This document shows positions 49,217-57,722 of a stretch of DNA of 64,000 nucleotides, one piece after another. The notes under the pieces are model-generated. The model was not told where the DNA came from. It saw nothing but the letters and a program-made list of their open reading frames with translations, and did not search any database. The translations under genes and the position numbers were made by a program. How positions within the stretch are numbered: the stretch's first letter is position 1; the number at the start of each line of letters is the position of its first letter. The stretch comes from Nocardia yamanashiensis NBRC 100130 (lineage in GTDB: Bacteria > Actinomycetota > Actinomycetes > Mycobacteriales > Mycobacteriaceae), in NCBI RefSeq assembly GCF_001613325.1, contig NZ_BDCD01000020.1, forward strand, positions 1-64,000, written 5' to 3'.

Positions 49217-50427
49217 GCCAGCACGAATTCCGGTGCGGTGAGTACCAGCGCCAGGAGTGCGGAAGCGGCCTGCCGCGGATCGCGGCGCAGCGCGAAGACG
49301 AGATCGCGTGCCGCCGTGGTGGTCGCGGCGGTCGGCGCGTGGATGCCCGCGCGCGCGAACGCGACGGCGACCGGGTCCGCGGCTCCGGCGATTTCGCCGA
49401 GCACCGGGGCGTCCACCACGGCCGCCGCGCGGGCGACGGCCGTGCCCGGGGCGAGCCAGCGCGTGCCCGGCGGCCAGCCCGCGACGTTCGGCGGATAGAA
49501 CGGCGACTGGCCGAGCCCGGTCATGGTCTCGAAAGCCAGTGCCGGATCATCGATTCCGCATACGGCGTGCGCGGCGGTCACCCATTCGACCGGATAGCGC
49601 GGCCGCGTGTGCACCGCCCCGGCGAACGATTCGTGCCGCAGTATCGCCTCGACCAAGGGCCGGATCTCCAGGCCCGCCGACTGGAAGATCGTCGCCAACT
49701 CCCCCAGCCGCTGTTCGGAAGCCACTTCTCCGACAAAGAAGTAATGCAGTTTCCCGGCCACCAGCCGCGCACACTCCACCCGATCGCACAGCACATCGAC
49801 GACATCCTGGGCCCCCACCACCTCCCGGCCGAGCAGCGAAACCCGCCGGGAATTCCCCGATTCCCGCTCGAACGACACCGCGCCGCCCGCATCCACCGAC
49901 CAGCCCGACAACGCCACCGCCGCCGCGCGCACGTCGGCTTGCCCGTAATTCCCCCGTCCCACGGTGAACAGCTCCATCAACTCCCGTGCCTGGTTCTCGT
50001 TCGGCGCGCTCACCACCGACCCGTCCCCGTCCAGCCACTGCAACATGGCCCCGTCCACGGTCAGCGCCCGCGCCAGCTCCCGGAAGTTCCCCAGCGCGTG
50101 CCGCCGCAACACCCGATGCTGCCGCCACATCAGCTCCCAGGAGTCCGCCTTGTCATGACTCGACGTGAAATGCCCATGCCAGAACCACACCAACTTCTCG
50201 TGCACCCCAGCCCGGGGATCCCGCATGGCCCGCAGCCAAACCTCCACCGGCCCACCGGCATCGACCTCGTCCCCGTCGTCGAACACCGGAGTCCCCATCT
50301 CCACCGCGGGCGCGTTCAGCACCCCGTCGAGCACCGCCGCCCGCCCGCCCCAGCGCTCGACCTCCCCCGGAAACGGCCCGAAGGTCGTCCGCCGCAGCAC
50401 GTGCGCGATCGCCGCGAACTCGTCCAT
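49213..50427 (-). CDS. DUF1800 family protein
   Basis: A 404-residue helical DUF1800 protein. Typical motifs are HVLRRTTFGPFPGEVERW, EKLVWFWHGHFTSSHDK, NENQARELMELFTVGRGNYGQADV, RPRYPVEWV, and PFYPPNVAGWPPGTRWLAPG. DUF1800 and DUF1501 genes form a conserved pair of unknown function across bacteria. ATG at 50427 follows GGTTGGGG; the in-frame GTG 7 codons upstream is less likely. It heads the DUF1800-DUF1501-regulator-kinase operon. No signal peptide is seen. Confidence 0.9.
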   Translation of the reverse strand: MDEFAAIAHVLRRTTFGPFPGEVERWGGRAAVLDGVLNAPAVEMGTPVFDDGDEVDAGGPVEVWLRAMRDPRAGVHEKLVWFWHGHFTSSHDKADSWELMWRQHRVLRRHALGNFRELARALTVDGAMLQWLDGDGSVVSAPNENQARELMELFTVGRGNYGQADVRAAAVALSGWSVDAGGAVSFERESGNSRRVSLLGREVVGAQDVVDVLCDRVECARLVAGKLHYFFVGEVASEQRLGELATIFQSAGLEIRPLVEAILRHESFAGAVHTRPRYPVEWVTAAHAVCGIDDPALAFETMTGLGQSPFYPPNVAGWPPGTRWLAPGTAVARAAAVVDAPVLGEIAGAADPVAVAFARAGIHAPTAATTTAARDLVFALRRDPRQAASALLALVLTAPEFVLA

Positions 50428-50517
50428 CCCCCAACCCTGGCAAACCACCCATTAGGAATTCATGAGCCGACAGTCGCGCACCGCCACCTGTCACCCCACC
50501 CCGGAATGCTCTCGGCC

Positions 50518-50727
50518 ATGCCCTCCCCCGACCACCGCACCCCGCCACCCCGGCTCCCGGGCGACCTGATCGTGCGACTCGTCGAAGCTCACCAGCACGG
50601 TTCTCTGCACCTGCCGGTCTTCCACGCGGACGACGTACTACCGCTGTTGGACGGCACCGAACGCGAAATCGCCGCTGCGGCAGTACTGCTCGCAGCGAAC
50701 CACGTCTTCTACCCGGGCAGCCCGTAA
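50518..50727 (+). CDS. Small hypothetical protein
   Basis: A 69-residue protein (MPSPDHRTPPPRLPGD at the start) with an amphipathic middle (LIVRLVEAHQHGSLHLPVFHADDVLPLLDG) and a helical end. Low-complexity Pro-rich N-terminus; ATG at 50506 is an alternative. No ribosome site of quality is seen. It is divergent from DUF1800 and converges on bioD. Protein-like composition makes it plausible, but no family was recognised. Confidence 0.5.
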   Translation: MPSPDHRTPPPRLPGDLIVRLVEAHQHGSLHLPVFHADDVLPLLDGTEREIAAAAVLLAANHVFYPGSP

Positions 50728-50824
50728 ACCGCTGACCGGACGCGCCGAGCATTACAGCACCGCCTCCAGGGAGTACTCACCGGATGGTGCGTTGTGCGCC
50801 GGGTTCGTGCACCGCACCCCAGAG

Positions 50825-51514
50825 CTAGCCCGCGCGGTGCAGGTAGTGGGCCGACCACGCGGGCTGGAACCAGCCGGGAGCCGCGGCGGTGAAGCGGTCC
50901 GCGGACCAGCTGCCGGCTCCGGCGGGGAGCGATCCGACCAGGTCCACGCCGGTGACGGCGGGCAGGTCGGTGCGGTTGCATTCCGAAGCCAGGTCGGGGG
51001 TTTCCGGCCAGGAGCCGATGACCAGGCCCGCGCAACGCACGCCGGCGGATTGCAGTGCGCGGGTGGTCAACTCGCTGTGGTTGAGGGTGCCGAGACCGGC
51101 GGCGGCCACCAGCAGGACGGGGGCGTCGAGCTTCTGTGCGAGATCCAGGAGGGTGAATTCGCCGATGCGGACCAGCAGGCCACCCGCGCCCTCGACCAGG
51201 GTGAGGTCGGCGTCGGCGCACGACTCGATGGCGGCGGCGGTTTCGGCGAGGGTGAGCAGTGGCGCGCCGCAGCGGCGGGCGGCGGTGTCGGGGGCCAGCG
51301 GCTCGGGGTAGCGGGCCAGTTCGACCGTGCGGGTGACGCTGCTGAGACGGACTACCTCGGCCAGGTCGCCGGGTTCGCCCGGGGCCACGCCGGTTTGGGC
51401 GGGTTTGACCACGGCCACCGAGGCTCCGGCGGCGCGGGCGGTCGCCGCGAGGGCGGCCGTGGCGACGGTCTTGCCGACATCGGTCGACGTGCCGGTGATG
51501 AAGAGCAGGCTCAC
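50825..51514 (-). CDS. bioD: Dethiobiotin synthetase
   Basis: ATP-dependent carboxylation of DAPA to dethiobiotin. The 229-residue protein has the P-loop GTSTDVGKT, VVKPAQTG for DAPA/carbamate binding, and VEGAGGLLV. The GTG start is 91 bases after the bioF stop on the same strand, so bioF and bioD are probably one transcript. Shorter frames in the gap overlap stop-to-start, as is common in this DNA. Confidence 0.95.
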   Translation of the reverse strand: MSLLFITGTSTDVGKTVATAALAATARAAGASVAVVKPAQTGVAPGEPGDLAEVVRLSSVTRTVELARYPEPLAPDTAARRCGAPLLTLAETAAAIESCADADLTLVEGAGGLLVRIGEFTLLDLAQKLDAPVLLVAAAGLGTLNHSELTTRALQSAGVRCAGLVIGSWPETPDLASECNRTDLPAVTGVDLVGSLPAGAGSWSADRFTAAAPGWFQPAWSAHYLHRAG

Positions 51515-51605
51515 GCTGTCACCTATCGAGTGGGCAGATTCGAAGGACTGTTGTCAGGACTCGGCACGGCAGGTCGCGTGTTCGATCGCCGTATGCCGGA
51601 CGCGA

Positions 51606-52760
51606 TCACGCCGAAACCGATTCGCGGGTGCGCGCCTCGGCGAGCACCTCGCCGAGAACCGTTGCGATGGTGGCGAGTTCGGGTTCGGTGAGGTTGGCGC
51701 GGGCGGTCAGGCGGAGGCGGGAGGTGCCCTCGGGGACCGACGGGGGGCGGAAGCAGCCGACGTCGAGACCGCGAGCCCGGCAGGCTCGAGCGGCGTCGTA
51801 GGCGACCTGCGCTGCACCGAGCACGACCGAGACGACGGCCGAATCGGGTTGCGGGACACCGGCTATGCGGGCCAGATCGGTGGCGCGGGCCAGGACCCGG
51901 GTGGCCATGTCGGGATCCGCGCGCAGCAGGCGGAGGGCGGCTCGGGCCGCGCCGACGGCGGCGGGCGCCAGGCCGGTGTCGAAGATGAAGGTGCGCGCCG
52001 TGTCGATCAGGTGGGCGCGGACCCGTGCGGAGGCGAGGACCACGCCGCCTTGGGAGCCGAACGCCTTGGAGAGGGTGGCCGTGATGATGAGATCGGGCGC
52101 ACTGGCCAGGCCCACCTCATGGACCAGGCCGCGACCGCCTGCGCCGCGCACGCCGAGACCGTGGGCTTCGTCGACGATGAGAACCGCGCCGTTGGCCCGG
52201 GTTACGCGATGCAGGTCCACCAGGGGCGCGAGATCGCCATCCGCGCTGAAGACGGAGTCGGTGAGCACCAGCGCGCGTTCCTCGGTGCGCGCGGACAGCA
52301 ATCGGTCCACGGCGGCGACATCCCGATGCGGCGCGATCTCCACCCGGGCGCGCGAGAGCCGGCAGGCATCGACCAGCGAGGCGTGGCTGCCCGCGTCGGA
52401 GACGATGAGCGCGTCCCGGCCGGCCAAGGCGGTGACCGCACCGAGATTGGCGGCGTACCCGGAAGCGAAGACCAGTCCGGCTTCCGCGCCCACGAATTCG
52501 GCCAGTTCGGCTTCCAGCGCCTCGTGTTCGGTGGTGGTGCCGGTGACCAGACGCGAACCGGTGGACCCGCCGCCCCATTTCCGCAGCGCTTCGATACCGC
52601 CCTCGATGACCTCGGGATGGCGGCCCAGGCCCAGGTAGTCGTTGGAGGCGAGGTCGATGCTCGCCGTCTCGGGGGCGCGGGGGCGGAGTTCACGGCGCAG
52701 CCCGGCGTCCACGCGCTCGGCGGCGCGACGGTCCAGCCAGCTGAGGGGATCGGCGGTCAC
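51606..52760 (-). CDS. bioF: 8-amino-7-oxononanoate synthase
   Basis: PLP enzyme that condenses pimeloyl thioester with alanine. The 384-residue protein shows SNDYLGLGRHPEV, GGGSTGSRLVTG, VDEAHGLGVRGAGG, and the PLP Lys in ITATLSKAFGSQGG. GTG at 52760 is preferred: the frame continues upstream to a TTG inside the BioQ box, but TATGCT (52774-52769) lies 8 bases before the GTG, suggesting a leaderless start there. A BioQ box sits directly upstream. Confidence 0.95.
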   Translation of the reverse strand: MTADPLSWLDRRAAERVDAGLRRELRPRAPETASIDLASNDYLGLGRHPEVIEGGIEALRKWGGGSTGSRLVTGTTTEHEALEAELAEFVGAEAGLVFASGYAANLGAVTALAGRDALIVSDAGSHASLVDACRLSRARVEIAPHRDVAAVDRLLSARTEERALVLTDSVFSADGDLAPLVDLHRVTRANGAVLIVDEAHGLGVRGAGGRGLVHEVGLASAPDLIITATLSKAFGSQGGVVLASARVRAHLIDTARTFIFDTGLAPAAVGAARAALRLLRADPDMATRVLARATDLARIAGVPQPDSAVVSVVLGAAQVAYDAARACRARGLDVGCFRPPSVPEGTSRLRLTARANLTEPELATIATVLGEVLAEARTRESVSA

Positions 52761-52768
52761 AGCTCGGA

Positions 52769-52774
52769 AGCATA
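52769..52774 (-). promoter_or_regulatory. -10 element, bioF
   Basis: TATGCT on the minus strand, 8 bases before the bioF GTG and directly adjoining the BioQ box (52775-52791). BioQ bound there would overlap the RNA polymerase site. No ribosome site is present, so the message is probably leaderless. Confidence 0.45.
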
Positions 52775-52791
52775 CTTGAACGGCGTTCAAG
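52775..52791. promoter_or_regulatory. BioQ box 2 (bioF)
   Basis: CTTGAACGGCGTTCAAG, a perfect 17-base palindrome around one central base. It is the exact reverse complement of the box before bioA. It lies between bioF and the divergent gene at 52841 and could act on both. Confidence 0.85.
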
Positions 52792-52840
52792 TGTCACTGG
52801 GCGGCCGGCGCTATGGTGGTAGGCGTAAGGAGGCTGCGCG

Positions 52841-53152
52841 ATGCCACGGTGGGCCATAGTGGTCGAGCAGACGACCGGCTTCGGGGACAGCAAGAGCTGG
52901 AGTCCGAAGGTCCTCACCGAGGTGGTGGGCACCCGCGAACAAGCCCTCGCGAAGGTGCCCGACCTCGTGTCGAAATTCATCCCCGATCATCCGAAGATGG
53001 TCAGCCGCCGCACCATCCTGCGCGACGGCGACACCTTCATGCTGATCGCCCGGGGCTGGTCCGACGACTATCACTGCGTTTTCCGCGTCTGGGAAGTGCT
53101 GTCGGACAGCGAGAGTCCCGATCGGGTGAAGGAAAAACGCGCCAGCCGTTGA
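52841..53152 (+). CDS. Hypothetical protein between bioF and bioA
   Basis: A 103-residue protein with a strong AAGGAGG ribosome site 8-10 bases before the ATG. It begins MPRWAIVVEQTTGFGDSK and has a strand-helix-strand layout, ending in a charged tail. No signal, Cys or known motif. It is divergent from bioF, with the BioQ box in between, and converges on bioA with a 10-base gap. It may be biotin-regulated, but a role in biotin synthesis is not shown. Confidence 0.75.
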   Translation: MPRWAIVVEQTTGFGDSKSWSPKVLTEVVGTREQALAKVPDLVSKFIPDHPKMVSRRTILRDGDTFMLIARGWSDDYHCVFRVWEVLSDSESPDRVKEKRASR

Positions 53153-53162
53153 CCGATCGCGA

Positions 53163-54431
53163 TCAGACGGCCGCGGCCGCGAGCATGGCCGTCGTGATCC
53201 GCGAGACGTCCGCGGTGCCGCTGATGAACGGCGGCATGGAGTAGATCAGGTTGCGAAAGGGCCGCAACCACACGCCGGAGTCGACTGCGGCATGCGTCGC
53301 CTTCCGCATGTCTACCGAATGGTCTAGTTCGATCACGCCGATGGCGCCGAGCACCCGCACCTCGGCCACGCCGGGGAGTTCTCGCGCCGGTGCGAGCCCG
53401 GTTCTCAGTTCCGCTTCGATGCGCCGCACCTCGCCCTGCCAGTCCCGCGAGAGCAGCAGTTCGATGGATGCCACCGCCACCGCGCAGGCCAGCGGATTGC
53501 CCATGAAGGTGGGCCCGTGCATGAGCCCGCCGTGCTCGCGGCTGATCGTCTCGGCGATCTCGGAGGTGCACAGCGCCGCGGCGAGTGTCATGTACCCGCC
53601 GGTGAGCGCTTTGCCCACACACATCACATCGGGGCGCACCCCGACCGCGTCGGCGGCGAAAAACGTTCCGGTGCGCCCGAATCCGGTGGCGATCTCGTCG
53701 AACACCAGCAGCACGTCGTGCTCGTCGCAGAGCCGACGCAGATCTTGCAGGTAGCGCGGATGGTGGAACCGCATCCCGCCCGCTCCCTGCACGATCGGCT
53801 CGACGATCACCGCCGCCACCTCGTGCGCGTGCTCGGCCAGCAGCCGTTCCAGCTCCGAAACGTATTGCGGCTCATACTCGCTCGGCGGTGTCGGCGCGAA
53901 CACCTGGGTGGCGAGCACATCGGTCCACAGCGAGTGCATGCCCCCTTCGGGATCGCACACGCTCATGGGCGTGAAGGTATCGCCGTGATACCCACCGCGC
54001 CAGGTGAACAGCCGCCGCTTCTCCGGCCGCCCCACCGCGCGCTGGTATTGCAGGCACATCTTCGCCGCGACCTCCACCGACACCGATCCGGAATCGCAGA
54101 GGAAAACCTTGTCCAGCCCCTCCGGCGTCAGCTCCACCAGCAATTGCGAAAGCCGCACGGCCGGTTCGTGAGTCAGCCCGCCGAACATGACATGACTCAT
54201 CCGCCGCGATTGCGCCAGCAGCGCCGCGTCCAGCACCGGATGCGCGTACCCGTGCACCGCCGCCCACCACGAGCTCATGCCGTCGACCAGTTCCCGCCCG
54301 TCCGCGAGGGTCAATCGGGTACCCGAGGCGGACGCGACGACCAGCGGTTCGGTACTGGCCGGGAACCCGCCGTAGGGATGCCACACGTGCGCCGCGTCGA
54401 CGGCGCCGATCTCGTCGGGGGTCATTGCCAC
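53163..54431 (-). CDS. bioA: DAPA aminotransferase
   Basis: Transfers the amino group of SAM to KAPA, giving DAPA. The 422-residue PLP enzyme shows HVWHPYGGF, SSWWAAVHGYAHP, FLCDSGSVSVEVAAKM, WRGGYHGDT, FDEIATGFGRTGTFF and the PLP Lys in CVGKALTGGYMTL. The GTG at 54431 has GGAGGA 6 bases upstream, better than the ATG two codons later. A BioQ box lies 51-67 bases upstream. Confidence 0.95.
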   Translation of the reverse strand: MAMTPDEIGAVDAAHVWHPYGGFPASTEPLVVASASGTRLTLADGRELVDGMSSWWAAVHGYAHPVLDAALLAQSRRMSHVMFGGLTHEPAVRLSQLLVELTPEGLDKVFLCDSGSVSVEVAAKMCLQYQRAVGRPEKRRLFTWRGGYHGDTFTPMSVCDPEGGMHSLWTDVLATQVFAPTPPSEYEPQYVSELERLLAEHAHEVAAVIVEPIVQGAGGMRFHHPRYLQDLRRLCDEHDVLLVFDEIATGFGRTGTFFAADAVGVRPDVMCVGKALTGGYMTLAAALCTSEIAETISREHGGLMHGPTFMGNPLACAVAVASIELLLSRDWQGEVRRIEAELRTGLAPARELPGVAEVRVLGAIGVIELDHSVDMRKATHAAVDSGVWLRPFRNLIYSMPPFISGTADVSRITTAMLAAAAV

Positions 54432-54481
54432 GGGTCGTCCTCCGGGTCGGTGACCGGCCGCCCGGCACCCGCCGCGACAGC

Positions 54482-54498
54482 CTTGAACGCCGTTCAAG
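54482..54498. promoter_or_regulatory. BioQ box 3 (bioA)
   Basis: CTTGAACGCCGTTCAAG, a perfect palindrome identical in arms to box 2. It lies upstream of bioA and about 120 bases from the divergent MarR-GNAT gene. TTGAAC within it also resembles a -35 element. Confidence 0.85.
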
Positions 54499-54586
54499 TT
54501 ATCACCGGAACAGCGTTTCCGGGAGTCCGGGTGCGGTCAGCGGGAATCCCGGCGAATCCGGCCACGACCGGCCCGCGTGGCGTATT

Positions 54587-54603
54587 CTTTGACCAAGTCA
54601 AAG
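54587..54603. promoter_or_regulatory. Operator before MarR-GNAT gene (predicted)
   Basis: CTTTGAC-CAA-GTCAAAG, perfect 7-base arms, ends 14 bases before the ATG at 54618. The TTGAC-N3-GTCAA form is typical for MarR-type regulators fused to acetyltransferases. Auto-repression is likely. Confidence 0.65.
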
Positions 54604-54617
54604 GATTGGAGCCGACC

Positions 54618-55595
54618 ATGGCCACCAGCGCCGGCGAATACACCGGTCATACCGTCGATGCGCGGCACATCGCCGCGGTGCGTGCGTTCAACCGGCGGTA
54701 TACGCGCATCATCGGAGTGCTGCGGGGCGGGTTGCTCGATACCGAATTCTCGCTGACCGAGGCGCGAGTGCTGTTCGAACTGGCCAGTTTCGGGGCCGCC
54801 GAGGTGGTGGCGCTGCGGCGGGATCTGGATCTGGACGCGGGGTATCTGAGCCGGATGCTGACCCGGTTCGAGGAACGGGGGCTGGTGGCGCGGCGGCGGT
54901 CGGAGGCCGATGCGCGCAAGCAGGTGGTGGCGTTGACGGCGGCGGGGCGGGAGGTGTTCGCGGAGCTGGATTCGCGGTCGCAGCGGGAAATCGGGGAGCT
55001 GCTGGGGCCGCATTCGCCGGCGGCGCGGAACCGGCTGGTCGGCGCCATGCGCACCATCGAGAACATTCTCGACGCCGGCGAGCCGGACCCGGCCCATGTC
55101 ACCTTGCGCGCTCCGAAACCGGGCGATCACGGCTGGGTGATCCAGCGCAACGCGGTGCTCTACGCCGAGGAGTACGACTGGAACGAGGAGTACGAGGCGC
55201 TGGTCGCCCGCATCGTCGCCGACTATCTGAATTCCCTTGACCCGCAACGGGAGCGCGCCTGGATCGCCGAGTACGACGGCGTCCCGGTCGGCGCGGTCTA
55301 CTGCATGCGGGAGAGCAATACCACCGCCCGGCTGCGCCTGCTGCTGGTGGAACCGTCGGCCCGCGGGCTGGGCGTCGGCAGCGCGCTGGTGGACGAATGC
55401 CTGCGCTTCGCCACCGCGGCCGGCTATCGCGAACTGGTGCTGTGGACCAATGACGTGCTGACCGCCGCCCGGCGCATCTACGAGCGCGCCGGATTCGAAT
55501 TGGCGGAATCGAATTCGCACCACAGTTTCGGCCACGATCTCCTCGGCCAGACCTGGCGCAGGGCACTCGGCGAGGACCTCGCACCGGACCGATAG
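54618..55595 (+). CDS. MarR regulator fused to GNAT acetyltransferase
   Basis: A 325-residue two-domain protein. Residues about 15-155 form a MarR winged helix (LDLDAGYLSRMLTRFEERGLVARRRSEADARKQVVALT). Residues about 160-320 form a GNAT domain with the acetyl-CoA loop LLVEPSARGLGVGSALVDECL and the YERAGFE end. Such fusions are a recognised group of self-regulating acetyltransferases whose small-molecule substrate is often unknown. GGAG lies 9 bases before the ATG. The stop codon overlaps the predicted -10 box of glgX. Confidence 0.9.
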   Translation: MATSAGEYTGHTVDARHIAAVRAFNRRYTRIIGVLRGGLLDTEFSLTEARVLFELASFGAAEVVALRRDLDLDAGYLSRMLTRFEERGLVARRRSEADARKQVVALTAAGREVFAELDSRSQREIGELLGPHSPAARNRLVGAMRTIENILDAGEPDPAHVTLRAPKPGDHGWVIQRNAVLYAEEYDWNEEYEALVARIVADYLNSLDPQRERAWIAEYDGVPVGAVYCMRESNTTARLRLLLVEPSARGLGVGSALVDECLRFATAAGYRELVLWTNDVLTAARRIYERAGFELAESNSHHSFGHDLLGQTWRRALGEDLAPDR

Positions 55596-55598
55596 GGT
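55593..55598 (+). promoter_or_regulatory. -10 element, leaderless glgX
   Basis: TAGGGT is followed after 6 bases by the glgX ATG at 55605, with no ribosome site. Its first three bases are the stop codon of the preceding MarR-GNAT gene. Prediction from spacing only. Confidence 0.4.
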
Positions 55599-55604
55599 CT
55601 GGGC

Positions 55605-57722
55605 ATGGCCCCCGCGACCACCGACCAAGCCCCGCTCGGGGTCTGGCCGGGAACCGCCTACCCGCTGGGCGCGACCTACGACGGAGCCGGCACCAATTTC
55701 TCGGTGTTCTCCGAGGTCGCCCGGCGGGTCGAGCTGTGCCTGCTGGACGAGCGCGACCGCGAGACCCGCATTCCCCTGGACGAGGTGGACGGGTACGTCT
55801 GGCACGCCTATCTGCCCGGCGTCGGCCCCGGTCAGCGCTACGGTTTCCGCGTGCACGGACCCTACGATCCGGCGCTGGGGCAGCGCTGCGATCCGACCAA
55901 GCTGCTGCTCGATCCGTACGGCAAGGCGTTCACGGGCGCATTCGGGGCCGATGCGGCGCCCTACAACCACGGTCAGAACACGCTGGGCCACACCATGACC
56001 GGCGTGGTCATCAACCCGTTCTTCGATTGGGCCGGCGACCGCGCGCCCGGGCGGCCCTATCACGAGACCGTCATCTACGAGGCCCACGTCAAGGGCATGA
56101 CGCAAACCCATCCGGACGTCCCGCCGCCCCTGCGCGGCACCTTCGCGGGCATGGCGCATCCGGCGATCGTCGAGCATCTGCGCGGCCTGGGCATCACCGC
56201 CGTCGAACTGATGCCGGTGCACCAGTTCCTGCACGACCGCATCCTGCTGGACCGCGGCCTGCGAAACTATTGGGGCTACAACAGTTTCGGCTATTTCGCC
56301 CCGCACGCCGAATACGCCGCGAGCCCGGCGCCCGGTGCGGCGGTCAGCGAGTTCAAGGCCATGGTGCGCGCCCTGCACGCCGCCGATATCGAGGTGATCC
56401 TCGACGTGGTCTACAACCACACCGCCGAAGGCAATGAATTCGGGCCGACCATCTGTTTCCGGGGCATCGACAATGCCGCGTATTACCGTCTGGTGGACGA
56501 TGATCCGCAGCATTACATGGATTACACCGGCACCGGCAACAGCCTCAACGTCCGGCATCCGCACACCCTGCAACTGATCATGGATTCGCTGCGCTACTGG
56601 GTCCTCGAGATGCACGTGGACGGTTTCCGCTTCGACCTGGCCGCGACCCTGGCCCGGGAACTGCACGACGTGGACCGGCTCTCCACCTTCTTCGATCTGG
56701 TGCACCAGGATCCGGTGGTCAGCCAGGTCAAGCTGATCGCCGAACCGTGGGACGTCGGCGAGGGCGGGTATCAGGTCGGCAATTTCCCGGTCGCCTGGAC
56801 CGAATGGAACGGCAAATACCGTGACACCGTGCGCGATTACTGGCGCGGGCAACCGGCCACCCTGGGCGAGTTCGCCTCCCGGCTCACCGGCTCCTCGGAC
56901 CTGTACGAGGCCACCGGCCGCCGCCCCTCGGCCAGCATCAACTTCGTCACCGCGCACGACGGCTTCACCCTGGCGGACCTGGTGTCGTACAACGAGAAAC
57001 ACAATGCCGCCAATGGCGAGGGCGACCTGGACGGCGAGAACTACAACCGCTCCTGGAACTGCGGCGTCGAAGGCCCGACCGACGATCCGGCGATCCTGGC
57101 CCTGCGCGCCCGCCAGCAACGCAATCTGCTCGCCACCCTGCTGCTGTCCCAGGGCACCCCGATGCTGTTGCACGGCGACGAATTCGGCCGCACCCAGCAG
57201 GGCAACAACAATGCCTACTGCCAGGACAACGCCCTGTCCTGGATGGACTGGTCGCTGCTGGACGCCCAAGCCGATCTGCTCGAATTCACCCGCCGCGCAG
57301 TCGCTCTGCGCACCGCGCACCCGGTGTTCCGGCGGCGGCGCTTCTTCGACGGCCGCCCCGCCCCCACCCACGACCATCCCGACGACATCGCCTGGTTCAC
57401 TCCGGACGGCGCGCCCATGACCGATCCGGATTGGGACAACGGTTTCGGCCGCTCGCTCACCGTCTTCCTCAACGGCGACGGCATTCGCGAACCCGGGCCG
57501 CGCGGCGAACGCATTACCGACGCCTCGTTCCTGCTCTGCTTCAACGCCCACGACGCGGCGCTCGATTTCACCCTGCCCGACCCGGAACACGGCAATAACT
57601 GGGAGATAGCCCTGGACTGCTCCGCCCCCACCGGCATACCCGCCGCGCCGCGCGTGCACCCCGCCGCGTCCACCGTGCGAGTCCCCGCACGTTGTCTGCT
57701 CGTCCTCCGCCGTACGGCATGA
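55605..57722 (+). CDS. glgX: Glycogen debranching enzyme
   Basis: Isoamylase-type GH13 enzyme (TreX/GlgX) that cleaves alpha-1,6 branches of glycogen so TreY can use the chains. The 705-residue protein has an N-terminal CBM48 domain (residues about 10-110) and the catalytic barrel: DVVYNHTAEGNE, nucleophile Asp in DGFRFDLA, acid Glu in LIAEPWDVGEGGYQ, and FVTAHDGFTL. A C-terminal beta domain follows. It overlaps treY by ATGA. The order matches mycobacterial treX-treY. Confidence 0.96.
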   Translation: MAPATTDQAPLGVWPGTAYPLGATYDGAGTNFSVFSEVARRVELCLLDERDRETRIPLDEVDGYVWHAYLPGVGPGQRYGFRVHGPYDPALGQRCDPTKLLLDPYGKAFTGAFGADAAPYNHGQNTLGHTMTGVVINPFFDWAGDRAPGRPYHETVIYEAHVKGMTQTHPDVPPPLRGTFAGMAHPAIVEHLRGLGITAVELMPVHQFLHDRILLDRGLRNYWGYNSFGYFAPHAEYAASPAPGAAVSEFKAMVRALHAADIEVILDVVYNHTAEGNEFGPTICFRGIDNAAYYRLVDDDPQHYMDYTGTGNSLNVRHPHTLQLIMDSLRYWVLEMHVDGFRFDLAATLARELHDVDRLSTFFDLVHQDPVVSQVKLIAEPWDVGEGGYQVGNFPVAWTEWNGKYRDTVRDYWRGQPATLGEFASRLTGSSDLYEATGRRPSASINFVTAHDGFTLADLVSYNEKHNAANGEGDLDGENYNRSWNCGVEGPTDDPAILALRARQQRNLLATLLLSQGTPMLLHGDEFGRTQQGNNNAYCQDNALSWMDWSLLDAQADLLEFTRRAVALRTAHPVFRRRRFFDGRPAPTHDHPDDIAWFTPDGAPMTDPDWDNGFGRSLTVFLNGDGIREPGPRGERITDASFLLCFNAHDAALDFTLPDPEHGNNWEIALDCSAPTGIPAAPRVHPAASTVRVPARCLLVLRRTA

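Noticed and set aside
51515..51605. Small ORF chain between bioF and bioD
   Set aside because: A 28-codon frame and a 3-codon frame fit stop-to-start, but they need GTG starts without ribosome sites and are too easy to get by chance in this DNA. Used as a caution for the other bridging ORFs.
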